DNA of 64,000 bases from Turnera subulata. Lineage: Eukaryota; Streptophyta; Magnoliopsida; Malpighiales; Passifloraceae. This document shows positions 44,938 to 57,834 of the stretch, one piece after another. The DNA is taken from the NCBI GenBank assembly GCA_028386065.3, contig JAKUCV010003555.1, positions 75,238-139,237 of the forward strand, read 5' to 3'. Position 1 is the first letter of the stretch. The number at the start of each line of letters is the position of its first letter. The notes under the pieces are model-generated. The model was not told where the DNA came from. It ran no database searches and saw only the letters and a list, made by a program, of their open reading frames with translations. A program made the translations under genes and the position numbers.

Positions 44938-46010
44938 CTCACTTCTCTTACCAGCCTTTTCTACATTAATTTACTGAGTTGATGGGAATAATCCTCCTTG
45001 GTTTGGAATACATAAAATCAAACCCCAAAACTAATCACTCGCACGAAAGAATATTCAAGGTATCACACACTCCATTGTCAGGTTCACCGCTAAAGAATGA
45101 TTCCTTCTTCACAAATGCAATTGGCTATGAAACAATTACTGGAAACCTTCCAGAGCAGATCAACCAAAGGTCTTCACTTTAACCACTCATGAATCATGGT
45201 CCATAAGGAACATGTAAATGCATAAAATCAGCACAACGATTCCACAGATGGAAAACCATGCTTTGACTCCTCCATATATGGGATTCAAATAAGTTCAACT
45301 GTACAAAATCCACAATTTTTAGTTTTTAATCAGCCAATCAATCCACTAAACAAGGGAGATGATATCCACCTAATCAACAATTCGTAATTGACAAGTAAAT
45401 TAATGTGGCGAAAAAAAAAAAAAAGAGACGAATTGGCAGTACAATTACAATTTGCTCGAGCAATGCACATTTCGAATACATACGTGATCATAGCTTCTAA
45501 ATTTGCACAGGCTCATCCCTTACCAGAATATATGGCCTCCAAATGGATGAAAAAAATTGAAGAATGCAAATCAAATGTAGGAATAATAAAAGTGGGTACT
45601 TTGGTTGTTGTTTTGTTGAAATTGGTAGCGGAAGGAGCTAAGGAGATGGGTTGATCAAAGAAACACCAAACACCAAAGAGAAAGCAGATGGGTTGATCAT
45701 AGAAACACCAAACATCAAACAGAAAGAAGGAAGAAGAAGAAAGAAGGGACGGAGTGGGGATATTTGGTTTTATTGGTTAGAGAATGGTGGTGGTTTATGC
45801 GATACGGCAAGAGAGAAACAGGGAGAGAAGTCGTTGCATGGGGACCGGAGTTGAAAAGAAAGAATGAAGAAAAGAGAGAGAGAGAGAGAGATTAAAAGAA
45901 GGCGGGTAGTGTGGACAGAATTTGCGAGGGAGATTGTAACTGAATAATCAACCAACTAAATCAATGCTTCTCCTTCTCTCTCTCTGTTCCTCCCTCCAAA
46001 GAAAAACAAA
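44938..46010 (-). promoter_or_regulatory. 5' leader and promoter region of the kinase gene
   Basis: A (GA)n run at about 45872-45890 reads (CT)n on the gene's strand, a common feature of plant 5' UTRs and core promoters. CTCTCTCTCTCT near 45977 lies further upstream. A possible acceptor CATCAACTCAG lies near 44975 on the minus strand, so a leader intron is plausible. The open frame at 45388-45654 on the plus strand has no recognised domain and is probably chance. Confidence 0.45.
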
Positions 46011-48261
46011 AACTAACTATTAAAAATTTGTTTTTTAAGTTTTGATATTTCCAATTTATTTTTTTTATTGAAATTTCTAATTTATCAAAGGAGCCATTAC
46101 CCGAGCCATGTATATGGCTCAATAAATGGGATTTGGCTCACTGATAATTTAGGCGACAGATAGATTATTTTAATGTTCAAATTAAAGCCTGTGATCACAA
46201 TTAAAAACTTATCAGAAATAATACGATACTAATTTTAGTAGCTCATTTAACTTAAACATATACTATCCAGAGTTTGAAATTAGATATTACAATCGATTCG
46301 ATGGACATCTTCATAACAACCTGGGAGTTCCATAAATCTCTCTATCTTTTTTTTTTTAAATGCTAATCGTATCTTGTTTAGGTCGGGAACCTAAAAACTA
46401 CTCACAATCCTCAACCCTTTGCCTGCCCTTAGTCTCCACTATTGGCATACTAACTAATCCTATGTTGTCATCCTATTGATAATCCAAATTTACAATGCAA
46501 GACCTCGTCATATCTTAAACAATTAAGACACCTGGATTAATAATTTTTATTTGACATAGAATTTATGTTCATTCCCCTCGTAGTAATATCTGATTCTCAA
46601 TATTCTACTTTAGCAAGACCATATTTATAAATTACTAGTTTTTGTGCAGCGTGCGTGGTACAATTCTATTATTTTAAGAAACAATTGTACAATAACTTAA
46701 ACGATCAATTAAATATTATTAATTTAGGTTAAAATTTCAAATTGTAATTATAATTTATAAATATGTGCCAAAAATAGTTAATATAATAATTAGATATAAT
46801 ATTCTTTTGAATTTTTTGTTAAGCTTGCAAGATATTAAGCATTTAGGTAAATACTAACTATATTGTAAACTTTAAAATTTAAAATTATTGAGTTAACATG
46901 AAGTTTAAACTGGATATAGTAATAATATTTTTTTATTTTTTTTTTCATTTTAGCTTTCTTAAGAATTGGTTGCGTTTGGGTGTCTTCATTTTCAATATAA
47001 ATCTACGTTTTTTTATTTTATTTTTTTATTTGTTCTTTAGCAGTTGACTTTCGCACATTCTCTACAACAAAATCGTCCTTGTTTTCTACCCCACTTGTTT
47101 GCTCTGTTGATTCTTACCGAGAATATGCATTCTTTGTCTTTGCATGGGATCAACTTTTCAATTTATTATTTTGCCTACAAAATAATGACGTAGATTAGTC
47201 AAAACTTATAAAAATTTAAATGTAAATTATACACTTATTTTTCAATTTTTACCCCATGTCTCGCCATCACAACAAAATCAGTCACATCGCATGCAGTTAT
47301 CATTTTAGCTTCGTCGAATAAGGGTACTGATGCATTATCTTTTTTGTCAGACACTCTGAGTCTTAGCATTTACCTATGAGATATCAAATCTCCTTCACAT
47401 CGTGTTTTATTGTTTGTCCTCTTCAATTTTACATGGAAAAAAAAAGCAAAATTCATGTCGAGTACACAGAATTTCGACTACCTCCTCGATAATATCTTAA
47501 GAACCACTTAAAATACACAGTATCAAAATTAAATAGTAAACTAATAACCAAAGAATACCGACTAAGTTAGAAGCACAGTATCAAAATTAAATAGTAACAA
47601 AGAATAGAGACTCAATCGGAAACATGGTGAATGATCAAATAAACTCTATATGGAGTTTCGAAATTAAATAATAACATCTAATAAAAACTAAATTAATTAT
47701 TATGACATGATGGTATTTTGAATCTTGTCTTTTCTTTATACAGACTAAATTAGCAATAGAATCTTGTCTTTCCGACTAAATTATAATAAAATAATAACAA
47801 AAGAATACAAACTAAATTATCTGAAGACATAATTTGTATATATAATATATTTTATATAGGATATAATATAATATATTAATAATAATTTAGTCGTGTAGAT
47901 TTTTGTTTGTAATAATATAATAATGATTTAGTCGTTTAGGAATAGGAATTTAGTTGTGTAGGCAGAAAAAAATATATAGTGACGATTTGCTATTGTTAGA
48001 ATCCAAGTATGTATTATATATATAACCAAATAATAGATCCCGTTGAAGTTGTAATCTAATAAAGTTTAGAACTCTTTAGTTATTTATTAAGCCATTAATT
48101 ATAATATAATAATAAAATAAATAGGGGTATTTTGGTATTTTAATTTCGCAAGTTTTGGTGACTTCGTGCTTTTATATAACACTGGAATGTATATAATAAT
48201 ATTAAGATATAGAGACCAATTTCAAATTCAAAATTAATGATTAAAACATAAAAGATTCAAT
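46011..48261. other. AT-rich intergenic DNA without a recognised gene
   Basis: Only short frames occur. A block of about 59 bp beginning ACAGTATCAAAATTAAATAG is repeated once in tandem (about 47517-47610). Sequence at 46660-48240 is strongly AT-rich and might contain decayed small transposons, but I found no clear terminal inverted repeat or duplication. Confidence 0.6.
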
Positions 48262-49110
48262 TTTTTTTGGTAGAAAAAGGAGGGCATTACAAATACAAAC
48301 CGAAAGAGAACAATAGGAGTAGAGAACATTTCAAATATTTACCTTCACTTAACTAGAAGGCATTACACCAAACACCCCCAAAGCATTAGAAAAAAAAAAT
48401 AAGAAAATAAGAAAATAAGAAACACTATCAGGGAGGATTTAGTAACAAGTACAAACCGGATGGCCAAGAGAGCGCCCACCATGCAAGCGCATCAGCAACC
48501 TTGTTAGCTTCTTGTCGAGCAAATTTGAAAGAAACCTACTAGTCTTTATCCATGAGGCCACGAACTCCCTGGAGTAGAGCTCAGGTAATCCTTCCACTGG
48601 AGTCCCATCTCAGAGGAAAGAGAGAAGATAGTAAGTGAACCCGATTCCAACTCAATATTACAATAGCCATTCGACCAAGTTGTCGTCAACCCTGCCCATA
48701 CTGCCCATAGTTCAACGTGAAGCTTTGAACAAGAACCTAGAGCGTAGCCAAAACCTAGCAACCAGTTGCCTGTGTCATTTCTGAAAACAACCTCGCACTT
48801 GCATGTCTAGAGAAAGCCCTCGCCCCATCAGTATTCACCTTCACACACCCAGCCGTCGGAGGAAACCATGACGCTTGGACCATAGACTGAACCCCGTGGA
48901 ATGCACCACCAGCCCCAAAAGCTAAATCTGAAACTTACACCTCCTGGACCCGAGCTTGAATGGTATGCAAAAGTCCTGAAGAAGTCAAAAGCTTCCCCTC
49001 AAACACTATTTTATTACGATCCAGCCAAAGAGTATAGACTGTTAACAGAAAGATCACTTCCTAACGAGCTAAAAGACAACCCAGTCAGACCTTTTATACG
49101 GATTTAGTCG
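48262..49110 (-). mobile_element. Element G: 3' fragment of an L1-type LINE (RNase H part)
   Basis: On the minus strand, from right to left, the sequence reads YTLWLDRNKIVFEGKLL, then SWFPPTAGCVKVNTDGA, then LGSCSKLHVELWAVWAGL and CNIELESGSL, matching the linker and RNase H domain at the end of plant L1-type LINEs. The piece has stops and shifts. It ends at an A-run on the minus strand (plus-strand poly-T near 48262), as expected of a LINE tail. It is opposite in orientation to the LINE that follows. Confidence 0.75.
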
Positions 49111-49446
49111 TGCACCATCTCGAAAAAGTTCGCTGAAAAAACAAACCCCAAGAGCTTGGATTGACCTGCTCATCCAAACATTTAGGATCACTGCACCATT
49201 ACATAGAGTATATAAAAAGATTTCAAGGGCCATACTAAGATCTATCATATATATGTAAAGAAAACCTTATACTCTGGCGTTGACACATAAGATTGTAAGA
49301 GAATTTTTGTATTTCCATGTGATGTATATATATTTTCACACATCTCTGGGTCTATTTTGTAGTTTTTAACTTGCAAATCTTGTTTATTTATTTATTTCTA
49401 GTATTTCTTTTGTCTTTTTTTAATAAATCTTTTTTCATAGTGTTTA
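49111..49446. other. Spacer between two LINE copies
   Basis: AT-rich sequence; nothing recognised. Confidence 0.5.
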
Positions 49447-50143
49447 GTGCCTTTTGTGCAGGTGGAGGAGCAGACCATCCCGGTTTCTGGTGCAACCCCT
49501 GATGCAGCCCCTCCTAGGGGTCCGATTGCACAATCCAGTGCGACTGCTATGCAAAGCCCATGTCGGCCTGCAGTTTGGGTACCGGACAAGAAGGTGGTTG
49601 AACCAACGGTGACTACTACTGCAGGCAGATCACAGAGTGCCCCCCGCCCTTCTTCTTCTGCTTCAGTTCAGGTCCCAATGTCTGTTGTGAACCCTGCTGC
49701 AACTTCCCAGGTATCCCTAAGTACTCCCTTGGTTTCTTCTTCAGTTACTCCTCCTATTATTGCTCCTTCTGCTCCTTTTTCGATGCATACTGCCACCGTT
49801 CTGCCCCCTCAGATAAATCAACGGGTGTCTAACTTGAGGTCTTCTAGTCCCTGCTACTCATGAGATGTTCGTTGAGCCTCCGCCGGTCTCGATTCCACCT
49901 CCGGTGCCGGGGATCAGTCGTGTGCTGGCTTCGCCCACAAAGCCACCGGACTTGAATTTAGCCAGCCGGTTTACTAAAACCCCCGAAAAGGACAAGAAGA
50001 AACAACTGGCGATGTTGCCTTTGAAGAGGCCATCGTTGAAGGTGTCGGCATTGAAGAAACTAGGTGTGTCATTGGAGGAGGGGCAGGCTGCCTCGCAGAA
50101 GCTGAAGGGATCCCGTTCCTCTGGGTTGTCTGCAGGTTTTTGA
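49447..50143 (+). pseudogene. C-terminal remnant of LINE ORF1 (element H)
   Basis: Two open pieces are Pro/Ser/Thr/Ala-rich and end in a Lys-rich segment (FTKTPEKDKKKQLAML, LPLKRPSLKVSALKKLG). A TGA at 49861 and a frame change separate them. The composition and position before the endonuclease fit ORF1. No folded domain is recognised. Confidence 0.6.
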
Positions 50144-50172
50144 TTGGTGTGTTCCCTTTCCCTTTCTATTCC

Positions 50173-50910
50173 ATGATTAAGATTTTATGTTGGAATTGCT
50201 TTGTGATTGCATGTTCGGATACACAGTTAGCTGTTAAGGATTATGTTCGTAGGAATGGAGTTTCTGTTGTCTTGTTGTTTGAGCCAAGAATAAGTGGTGT
50301 CCAGGCGAGTCGGGTAGTTCGGCGGTTGGGGTTTCTTAATTCACATCGGATTGAGGCATGGGGTTTCTCAGGGGGTATCTAGTTATTATGGCAGAATAAT
50401 GTTATGGTAGAAATAAAGTTACAGCATTTCCAGTTTTTGCATTTCTGTTTGCGGGGGGATTTTGGTGTGACGGAGTTCACGGGGGTATATGGAAGTCCTC
50501 AGCCTGTTTTGAGGAGTTTTCTTTGGGAGAATTTATGTAATCTGGCCTCTGTGGCTCAGCACCCATGGTGTCTAATAGGGGATTTTAATGCAATTCTGTC
50601 GGCAGATGACATAAGGGGTTCGACGACAGCTTTGGGTCGGGGTTGCCGTTGTTTTCAGAATTGTGTAGATGCTTTTAATCTTGAGGATTTGGGGTATCAA
50701 GGTCCACGATTCACTTGGCGGAGGGGTTTGGTATGGGAGCGCCTGGACCGGGCTCTTGCTAACCAAGCTTGGGTTCAGGCATTTCCTTCCTCACAGGTGT
50801 TTCACTTGCCTACTTTATGTTCTGACCACTGTCCTTTTCTTATTGATCTTGGTTGTCCTCGGCCTCCAGTGTCGTTGGGGGGTTTGGCTTTTAAATTTCA
50901 GGCTGCATGA
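50173..50910 (+). pseudogene. LINE apurinic/apyrimidinic-type endonuclease (element H)
   Basis: It starts MIKILCWNC, the usual beginning of plant L1 ORF2. The Gly-Gly region before the TAG at 50380 (WGFSGGI) is followed by WCLIGDFNAIL, FTWRRGLVWERLDRALAN and SDHCPFLIDL, which carry the conserved Asp-Asn, Arg/Asp and Asp-His residues of the fold. The TAG and a later frame step prevent translation as one protein. Confidence 0.85.
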
Positions 50911-52733
50911 TTGGCTCACGGCCAATTCTCTTCTTTTGTTTTTGACAACTGGAAGGGTGACATGGCCTTACCGGAGGCTTTGGGTGAGTTGTCTTCGGTG
51001 TTATCAACTTGGAATACGGAGGTTTTTCGTCACATCATTCGAGGCAAGCGTTTGCTGTTGAGTCGGCTTACAGGTATTCAGACCTATCTTTCTCAATGTC
51101 CCTCCTTTTTCCTTTCCTCTCTTGAGTGTGATCTTAGGAGGGAATATGCGGAGGTTTTGCAGCAGGAGGAGTTATTGTGGTATCAGAAGTCCCGGTGTCA
51201 GTGGATTAATGATGGGGATAGGAACACCACTTTCTATCATGCTAAGACTGTGATCCGCAAGCGGCAGAATCATGTGGTTGCATTGAGGGATGAGAGTGAT
51301 AGATGGTGTACTGACCCACAGGGGCTTCGAGTTATGGCTATTCGGTTCTATCAGAAGCTATTTGCTGAAACTGCAGTACATTCTCCTTCTTTCCCTGTAC
51401 GTGGTTGCTTCCCGACCATAGATGGGGCTGATTTCCAGCTCTTGGCATCACCACTGTCAGATGAGGAGATTCAGACTGCGGTTTTTTATATTGGGCCTTT
51501 GAAGGCACCGGGCCTGGACGGTTTTCATGCTTTGTTTTATCAATCCCAGTGGGTTCGGCAGTGTGTCAGTATGTGCAGCAGCTTTTCTCTAGGTCAGTTT
51601 GGTCCTCGTCAATGAACCGGATCAACTTGGTACTGCTGCCTAAAGTAGAGAAGCCCGAGTACATGTCCCAGTTTCGTCCGATTGGCCTGTGTAATATCTT
51701 GTATAAGGTGCTCACCAAGGTTATTGTGAACCGTCTTAAGCCATGGTTGAATGGCCTTGTGTCCCCTACTCAGTGTAGTTTTATCCCGGGGAGACATATT
51801 ACTGATAATATAGTCATAGTCAAGGAGGTGATGCATACAATAAGGGTTCGGCGTGGCACACGGGGGACTGTGGCTATTAAGATTGATTTAGAGAAGGCCT
51901 ATGATCGTCTTCGGTGGTCCTTTATTAGGGACACTTTAGAGGATGTGGGGTTTTCGGCGCATTTGGTTGATATAATTATGAAGTGTGTGACGAATACTGA
52001 GATGCAGATTATTTGGAATGGTTCTTTGATGGACTCATTCACTACTTCTCGGGGGGTTCGCCAAGGAGATCCATTGTCTCCTTATCTCTATGTTTTGTGC
52101 CTTGAGCGCATGAGCCAACTCATTGGTCAGTTAGTTGCAAAGGGGTTGTGGAAACCAATCCAGATAGGGGCGACTGGGCCTCCACTATCGCACATCTTCT
52201 TTGCTGAAAATATGGTTTTGTTTGCGGAGGCTGATCTCAGTCAAATTGATGTTATACAGGAGTGCTTGCAGTTTTTTTGTTCATGTTCTGGGCAGAAGGT
52301 TAGTGCCTCCAAAACGCAGATGTTTTTCTCTAATAATGTCCCAGATTTGGTGCGGGAGCAGTTCCAGGCAAGGTTGGGGTACACTATTACGGATGATTTG
52401 GGTTGGTACTTGGGTGTCCCTTTGATTCATCAGCGGGTTTCTCGCCAGACTTATGTGGGGGTCTTGGATAGGGTGTCACGGCGTTTAGCTTCCTGGCAAT
52501 CTCATGTCTTGTCTTTTGCCGGTCGGGTCACCTTGACTCAGTCTGTGCTTTCCTCCCTGCCTATGTTCACAATGCAGACTGTGTTGTTGCCGGCTTTTGT
52601 TACTCAAGGCTTGGACCGTTTGTGTCGGGGTTTCATTTGGGGCTCCACGAGCGGGGCTCGGAAGTGTGTACTCCTAAGAGGGCAGGTGGCCATGGGTTAC
52701 GTAGTCTGGAGGTGCAGAATTGTGCCTTGCTAG
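50911..52733 (+). pseudogene. LINE reverse transcriptase (element H), catalytic box altered
   Basis: The N-terminal part has WINDGDRNTTFYHAKT and PLKAPGLDGF. A frame change occurs near 51600. The RT core then shows QFRPIGLCNILYKVLTKV, FIPGRHITDNI, IKIDLEKAYDR and RGVRQGDPLSPYLYVLC. The catalytic box, normally FADD, reads FAEN (near 52200-52212). Both metal-binding acids of the box are therefore changed, one conservatively. A further frame change near 52650 leads into the next segment. Confidence 0.9.
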
Positions 52734-54216
52734 TCAAGTTGGCCTGGGGGGTGGTTTCCTCCCCCTCCTCACTGTGGGTTCGTGTTCTTCGCGCAAAGTA
52801 TCTCTCTAACAGTGGGGCGGCACCCCCTTCCATTTCACATGGTACTTGTTATTCGTTGTGGCGGGGTTTGTGCCGGGTTTGGCCACTAGTTCATCAAGGT
52901 TTGGAGTGGGCTGTTGGCGATGGTTGCACTGTGAGGTTTTGGGAGGATGCTTGGGTAGAGGATGTCGGCCCTTTGTTGCCCCTTGCTTTGGGACCAGTCC
53001 CAAAGGCGGATGTGTCTTGTCTGGTTATGGAGTTTGTGACCCCCACAGGGCAGTGGCACTGGCCCCGGTTTCAGCATCTCTTGCCTTCCTCCATCATTCT
53101 TAAGATAGTGGGGGTGAGGTGTCCTACGGCTGCTTTGGGGCCTAATATGGTTTACTGGAAGCATACGGCATCTGGCCAGTTTACCACTCGGTCGACGTAT
53201 TTTGCTGAGGTTGCCCCTGAGACCGCGTTGGTGGATCCGGTGTGGACTTTGATATGGAGTTGCCCGGGCCCTCAGAGGGTAAGAACATTCTTGTGGCCGG
53301 TGGCTCATGAGATATTGCTCACTAATCAGCGCCGTTTTCAGCGGCGCATAGCGCAGTCTCACATTTGTCCTCTATGCTCCACTCACTCTGAGTCTATTTT
53401 TCATGTCCTTCGGGATTGTGCTTGGGCTAGAGCCTTATGGGGTCAGTTTACTTCTGCTTTACCATCAGTTTTTTTACTTTTACTTGCATTCGATCTTGGG
53501 TTGCATCGAATTTGGCAATGCAGTTTTTTGTGTGGCATGATGTGCCTTAGCGGGTGTGCTTTGCTATTGTTTGTTGGCCCCTTTGGTTGTGGCGTAATGA
53601 GCAGGTGTTTAATTCAGTTGGACCTCCCTTCAATCCAATGTCCTTTTTGCAGTCCTATTGCCGTGAAGTCATGTTCTCCCAGGCCTAAGTTCATGTTTCG
53701 GGTTTGCCTTGTGACCGACCACTTGTTGTGTGGCATGTTCCGCCGGTTGGTTGGGTTAAGTTGAACATGGATGGTGTTGTCCGTTTGCACTCTGGTTTGG
53801 CAGCTGCTGGTGGGGTGCTTAGGGGCTCGTCGGGTGAGTGGATTCATGGGTTCTCGGCTAACCTTGGCTCTTGTTCGGTGTTGAATGCTGAATTGTGGGG
53901 GCTGTTCTATGGGTTGCGAATGGCGTATGACTTGGGATATCGGCGGGTCCTAGTGGAGGTGGATTCTATGGATTCAGTCCGGAACTTGCTTGCTTCCTCA
54001 CCGCGGTCCCGCCGCAGCTCGACGTTGATGCGTGCCGTGCAGGATCTTTTGCATTTGCCATGGGAGGCTCGGGTTTCCCATGTGTACAGGGAGGGAAATT
54101 TTTGTGCAGATTGGTTAGCTAAGCATGGGTTTTCCTTGTCTGTAGGGGTGCATTACTTTTCGCATGTACCTGTTGGTTGTTTTGGTATTGTCCTACGGGA
54201 CTTGCATGGTGGCTAG
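52622..54216 (+). pseudogene. LINE zinc-binding linker and RNase H domain (element H)
   Basis: The linker contains KRAGGHGLRSLEVQNCALLVKLAW and the Cys/His segment HICPLCSTHSESIFHVLRDC (zf-RVT type). RNase H (53704-54216) has WVKLNMDGVV, GSCSVLNAELWGLFYGL, VLVEVDS and YREGNFCADWLAKHG, covering the D, E, D and D positions, and ends TAG at 54214. The region around 53470-53700 is frameshifted. Confidence 0.85.
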
Positions 54217-54258
54217 GCCACAATCTATTCCTTCTCATCTCTATTAAAAAAAAAAAAA

Positions 54259-56373
54259 AGAATTTTATATTCCGTCGGAACTTAATGGACAGATTTCGGG
54301 TCAACCATTTAGTTGCGACACAAGCTGCCTATGAGAGCATTCCTACACGACCAGACTGTGTACGCATGGCCTTCTCGTTTTGACACATAACGGAACTATT
54401 CAAAGTTGGTTTCTTTGAAAAATGCTCACGTTGCCATCTTTTTGCTAAATAAAGAATAATGGACAAAGTGACCAAATCTTGCGCCACCTGAATCAAATGC
54501 GGGCACAAGAAGTGGTTTTTGATCATATCCTTTAGCATGTTGTGCGCATTTGTTCATACCTGTAAGTGGTCGCCTTGCACTGTAAAAGAAGACACGCTAC
54601 AAGACCTAAGACATCTTGGATTTTAGCGCAAAATTGCTCCAGCTTTGGAGATTTAGTTCTAGCCTTTTATTTTCCTTGTACAAATACTCTTTAGCATTTT
54701 TAGTACTTGAGGAGAATTTTAGCATGGAGAAGTTCATCAATTACTCGAGGCTTGTATCATTATCTGTAATTTATTTCTTTACTGATACGGCGCCATCATC
54801 TCCTTTAGCTCCACTTGATGCTTGTTTGCTTGCATCATTTACCTTGATCTCTCTTGATTTATTTTTTTCAGAGAAGACTAAATGCTCATTCGAAAGAACA
54901 AAGTCAAAGAGAAAACATCTCAAAGAGAATCAGAGCAATATAAAAACTCGCTTCACTCCAGAATTACTACTATCAAAAACAATTTGGAATAAAAATTTTC
55001 GGTTTGAAGCACACTGGATCTTGAAGAAGAAGGTGCAGAAGAAGAAGAAAAAAAAAAAAGTCATCCTCCAAGGAAAGAAAAATAGCAGAAGTTGGGCTAA
55101 AATCCTCCAAGAGATCACACGAGCATGTGAGAGAATCAACTCCTCTCATTACTCTTACTTTAATATCTGAAGAAGCAAATATTGATGAGCCTAAGAAGAA
55201 AAAGGCTACATGACTATAGACTTGGAGAAGTTTAGAGGCACTTTTGGCTTCTGTGATGCCAAAATGCAAATTGAAGATGAGCACAAGGACAAAGGAAAAC
55301 TTCTCAGTAAGGCTTTTTAGAGAAAAAGAAAGAGAAAGTTGTTGAACTTGCATACTCTGAACTATAGAAAAATCTTTTAGTGATAAGAAAGAAGAGTCCA
55401 AGTTTGAAGAGGAAGCGTATTTGGTTCCCATCATAAGAAGTAGATGCACATTTAATTCAAGAAAATGGATGAATAAGAGCATGCTTGCTGAAGATACCTA
55501 TCTATTAAACGAGGAAATGACCATGTTCAAGAAGATGTTGCTGGCAATAAAATCCTTAAAGTCACACTATGCATTCCTTCTCGATATTTCTAGACTTCTA
55601 GTTCCATGAGTCAATAAAAGATCATGCTTTGAGATTCCTATGTCACTTCCACAAAGGCCTAATCATAACTTGGTTGACAAACTTCTCACCAATATGGCAC
55701 TAAAGCATAATGATTATGGAAGAATCATTGGAATTGAAAGCAAAATATGTAGCAGATTTGTCATCAAAGATGCCATATCCCTTGTGAAGAAACTAAAAAT
55801 TGAGAAAGATCTCAATCAAGTGCTATAACATGGAATATGACAATGGGTTCAATATGGAGAACATGCCATCTATATTTGAACTGGAAAAGCTACTATTTGG
55901 TTTAGCCAATATATGCCAAAATTGTTTCAATAGATAAGCATAAGTTGATTTGCAAGGCATCTCTTGCCAAGAGATAAATTAAGCGCAAATCAAGTGGTGA
56001 TTACTAAGTGACTCAGCCAAGTGTATCCAAGGATAACCCAGCTGAAGCTTTCATTGATGAGAATAAGGATGTGAACAAGAGATCAAGATCAATGACTTTG
56101 AATATAAAACTTGAAAGGGTGATGCAAATGCAAAAGGAGAAATTGGATCTATAGTTGGCGAAAGTTTAGAGATTTTTCCCACTAGTCTCCACCATCAACT
56201 CTATAAGAAGAAGAATCTAATGCCGACCAATCGCAAGTTTGACTCTATTCCTTTGATTGCTCTTTAGGTTCATGCATTTTCATATCATATACACATTTTT
56301 CTTTAGTTGTTTGCTTGGATTTTTTACTGTTTTTGTGTGCACATTATGTTGATTATTGCATTTTGCTTATGGA
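54259..56373. other. Unassigned sequence between LINE H and MULE I
   Basis: Open frames at 54616-55170 (C-terminal part Lys-rich), 55421-55609 and 55640-55828 (LPQRPNHNLVDKLLTNMAL) have no family I recognise. The Lys-rich code and many stops could be a decayed plant retroelement, but no catalytic motif is visible. Confidence 0.4.
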
Positions 56374-56383
56374 TTCTATGCTA

Positions 56384-57608
56384 GGGTTTTTGGATTTTTT
56401 GGGCCCCCATGTTTAGTGGTTTGGCCAATTCGGTACCCCGATATTTTTTTTGGCCGGGCATATACCCCGAGATTGCATGGGCAGGCCAAACGTAGACCCC
56501 CTGGTCAGGCACCTGCTGAAGTGGAGGCTGCCCGGGGTATTTGCACGTGTTACTGTAGCAAAATGACGTCGTTTTAGAGGATTGGCTGGACATGTAGGAT
56601 CCATGTGTCTTTGTGGGCTCCGCATGCTACCGACCCCGGATTTTTCACCTAACCGACCCGAAATTTATTGGATACCGAAATGAAAGCTGACCCGATTTTG
56701 ATTATTTACTTAATCATTTTTCTTTCTTTTAATCATATTTTATTTTTAACAATATTAAAAATGAGTAAAACTTAATTTCCAAAAATTTTACTTGGCTTTA
56801 AGTAAATACACCCTATTATGCTGGATTTATTATTTTAAAATTTTATTTTTTTTATATACTAATTTCTAAAAATTCCTACTTAAACTCTCTCACTGGTCTA
56901 AATTTGTAAAAAGTACCTAAATTTTTTAATAATAATAATAAATAAAGAAAAAGATCAAATATCAAATGTAAAAAATTAGAAAATAAATATTTATTATTAT
57001 AGTTATTATCTTGTGCTAGAATTAATTTTTTGAAAAAAAATTAAAATAATTATACAATAGTGGCATAAAATCTCACTTAAATTCAATTTTAAATTTTAAA
57101 TTGGAAAGAACGATTATTGAACCAGATGTATTGAGTTAGTTTATTATTTTACTTCCCTTATTTTTCCAAAACTAATATTTTAATTCTTAAAGGCTTTTGG
57201 GTTTTTTGGGCCCCCATGTTTAGTGGTTTGGCCAATTTGGTACCACGACATTTTTTTTGGCCGGGCATAGACCCTGATATTGCATGGGCAGGCCAAAAGT
57301 AGACCCTGGTCCAGAACGGTTTCGGTTCGGTATGGGAAGAATTTGGGGCTTTGTGTGAAGTGGGCCCTACTAAGCCACCTGTGTCTGACATGGCATGAAA
57401 CGGTGACGTTTTCTCACTTAAAACGATGTCGTTTTGCTACAGTAACACGCGCAAATACCAGAGCAGCCTCCATGTCAGTTGGTGCCTGACCAGGGGTCTA
57501 TGTTTGGCTGCCCATGCAATCTCGGGGTATATGCCCGACCAAAAAAAATGTTGGGGTACCAAATTGGCCAAACCACTAAACATGGGGGCTCAAAAAACCC
57601 AAAAACCC
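56384..57608. mobile_element. Element I: non-autonomous Mutator-like element (MULE) with long terminal inverted repeats
   Basis: The ends GGGTTTTTGGATTTTTTGGG (left) and its near-complement at the right form inverted repeats of about 195 bp. They are flanked by a perfect 10-bp duplication TTCTATGCTA (56374-56383 and 57609-57618), in the size range of Mutator-type insertion. The centre (about 56690-57180) is AT-rich and non-coding. A third arm-like copy of about 120 bp lies directly oriented at 57191-57310, so the right half alone could also fold as a smaller hairpin. Open frames here are translated arms. No transposase is present. Confidence 0.85.
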
Positions 57609-57618
57609 TTCTATGCTA

Positions 57619-57834
57619 CATGTTTTACTATCTATAGTGATGTCATGGGCTAATTGATTTTATTTATACCAAAACAAGAGAGATACAATTGATGAGTTTT
57701 TGAGCACTTAGTTGATATTTTCAATTCTGCATTACATGGTAATTCTCGTGCGTGTTAAATTATGTACAAGCCATGCATTGTAATTGCTTTTAATCATTGT
57801 ATTTTTTTAAAGAAACAAATTAGTGGAAATCGAG
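57619..57834. other. Short spacer between MULE I and element J
   Basis: AT-rich sequence; nothing recognised. Confidence 0.5.

Larger units (their letters stand above)
49447..54258 (+). mobile_element. Element H: L1-type non-LTR retrotransposon, 5' truncated, inactive
   Basis: The order is a Pro/Ser-rich ORF1 remnant, endonuclease, reverse transcriptase, zinc-knuckle linker, RNase H, and a poly-A tail of 13 A at 54246-54258. The ORF1 capsid and zinc knuckles are missing at the left. No exact target duplication could be confirmed: GAATTTTATATTCC after the tail only loosely resembles sequence near 49300. Confidence 0.85.

Noticed and set aside
45388..45654. 88-codon frame upstream of the kinase gene
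   Set aside because: No domain, it opposes the gene and contains the poly-A run at about 45410. Chance frame in leader or promoter DNA.
46660..48240. Possible MITE in AT-rich DNA
   Set aside because: No terminal inverted repeat or target duplication could be found by eye.
49290..54275. Target duplication for LINE H
   Set aside because: AGAATTTTTGTATTTCC near 49300 and AGAATTTTATATTCC after the tail are similar but not identical, and the left one is 140 bp from the coding remnant.
54616..55170. 184-codon frame with a long Lys run
   Set aside because: No family recognised and an A-rich tract inflates it; kept as unassigned sequence.
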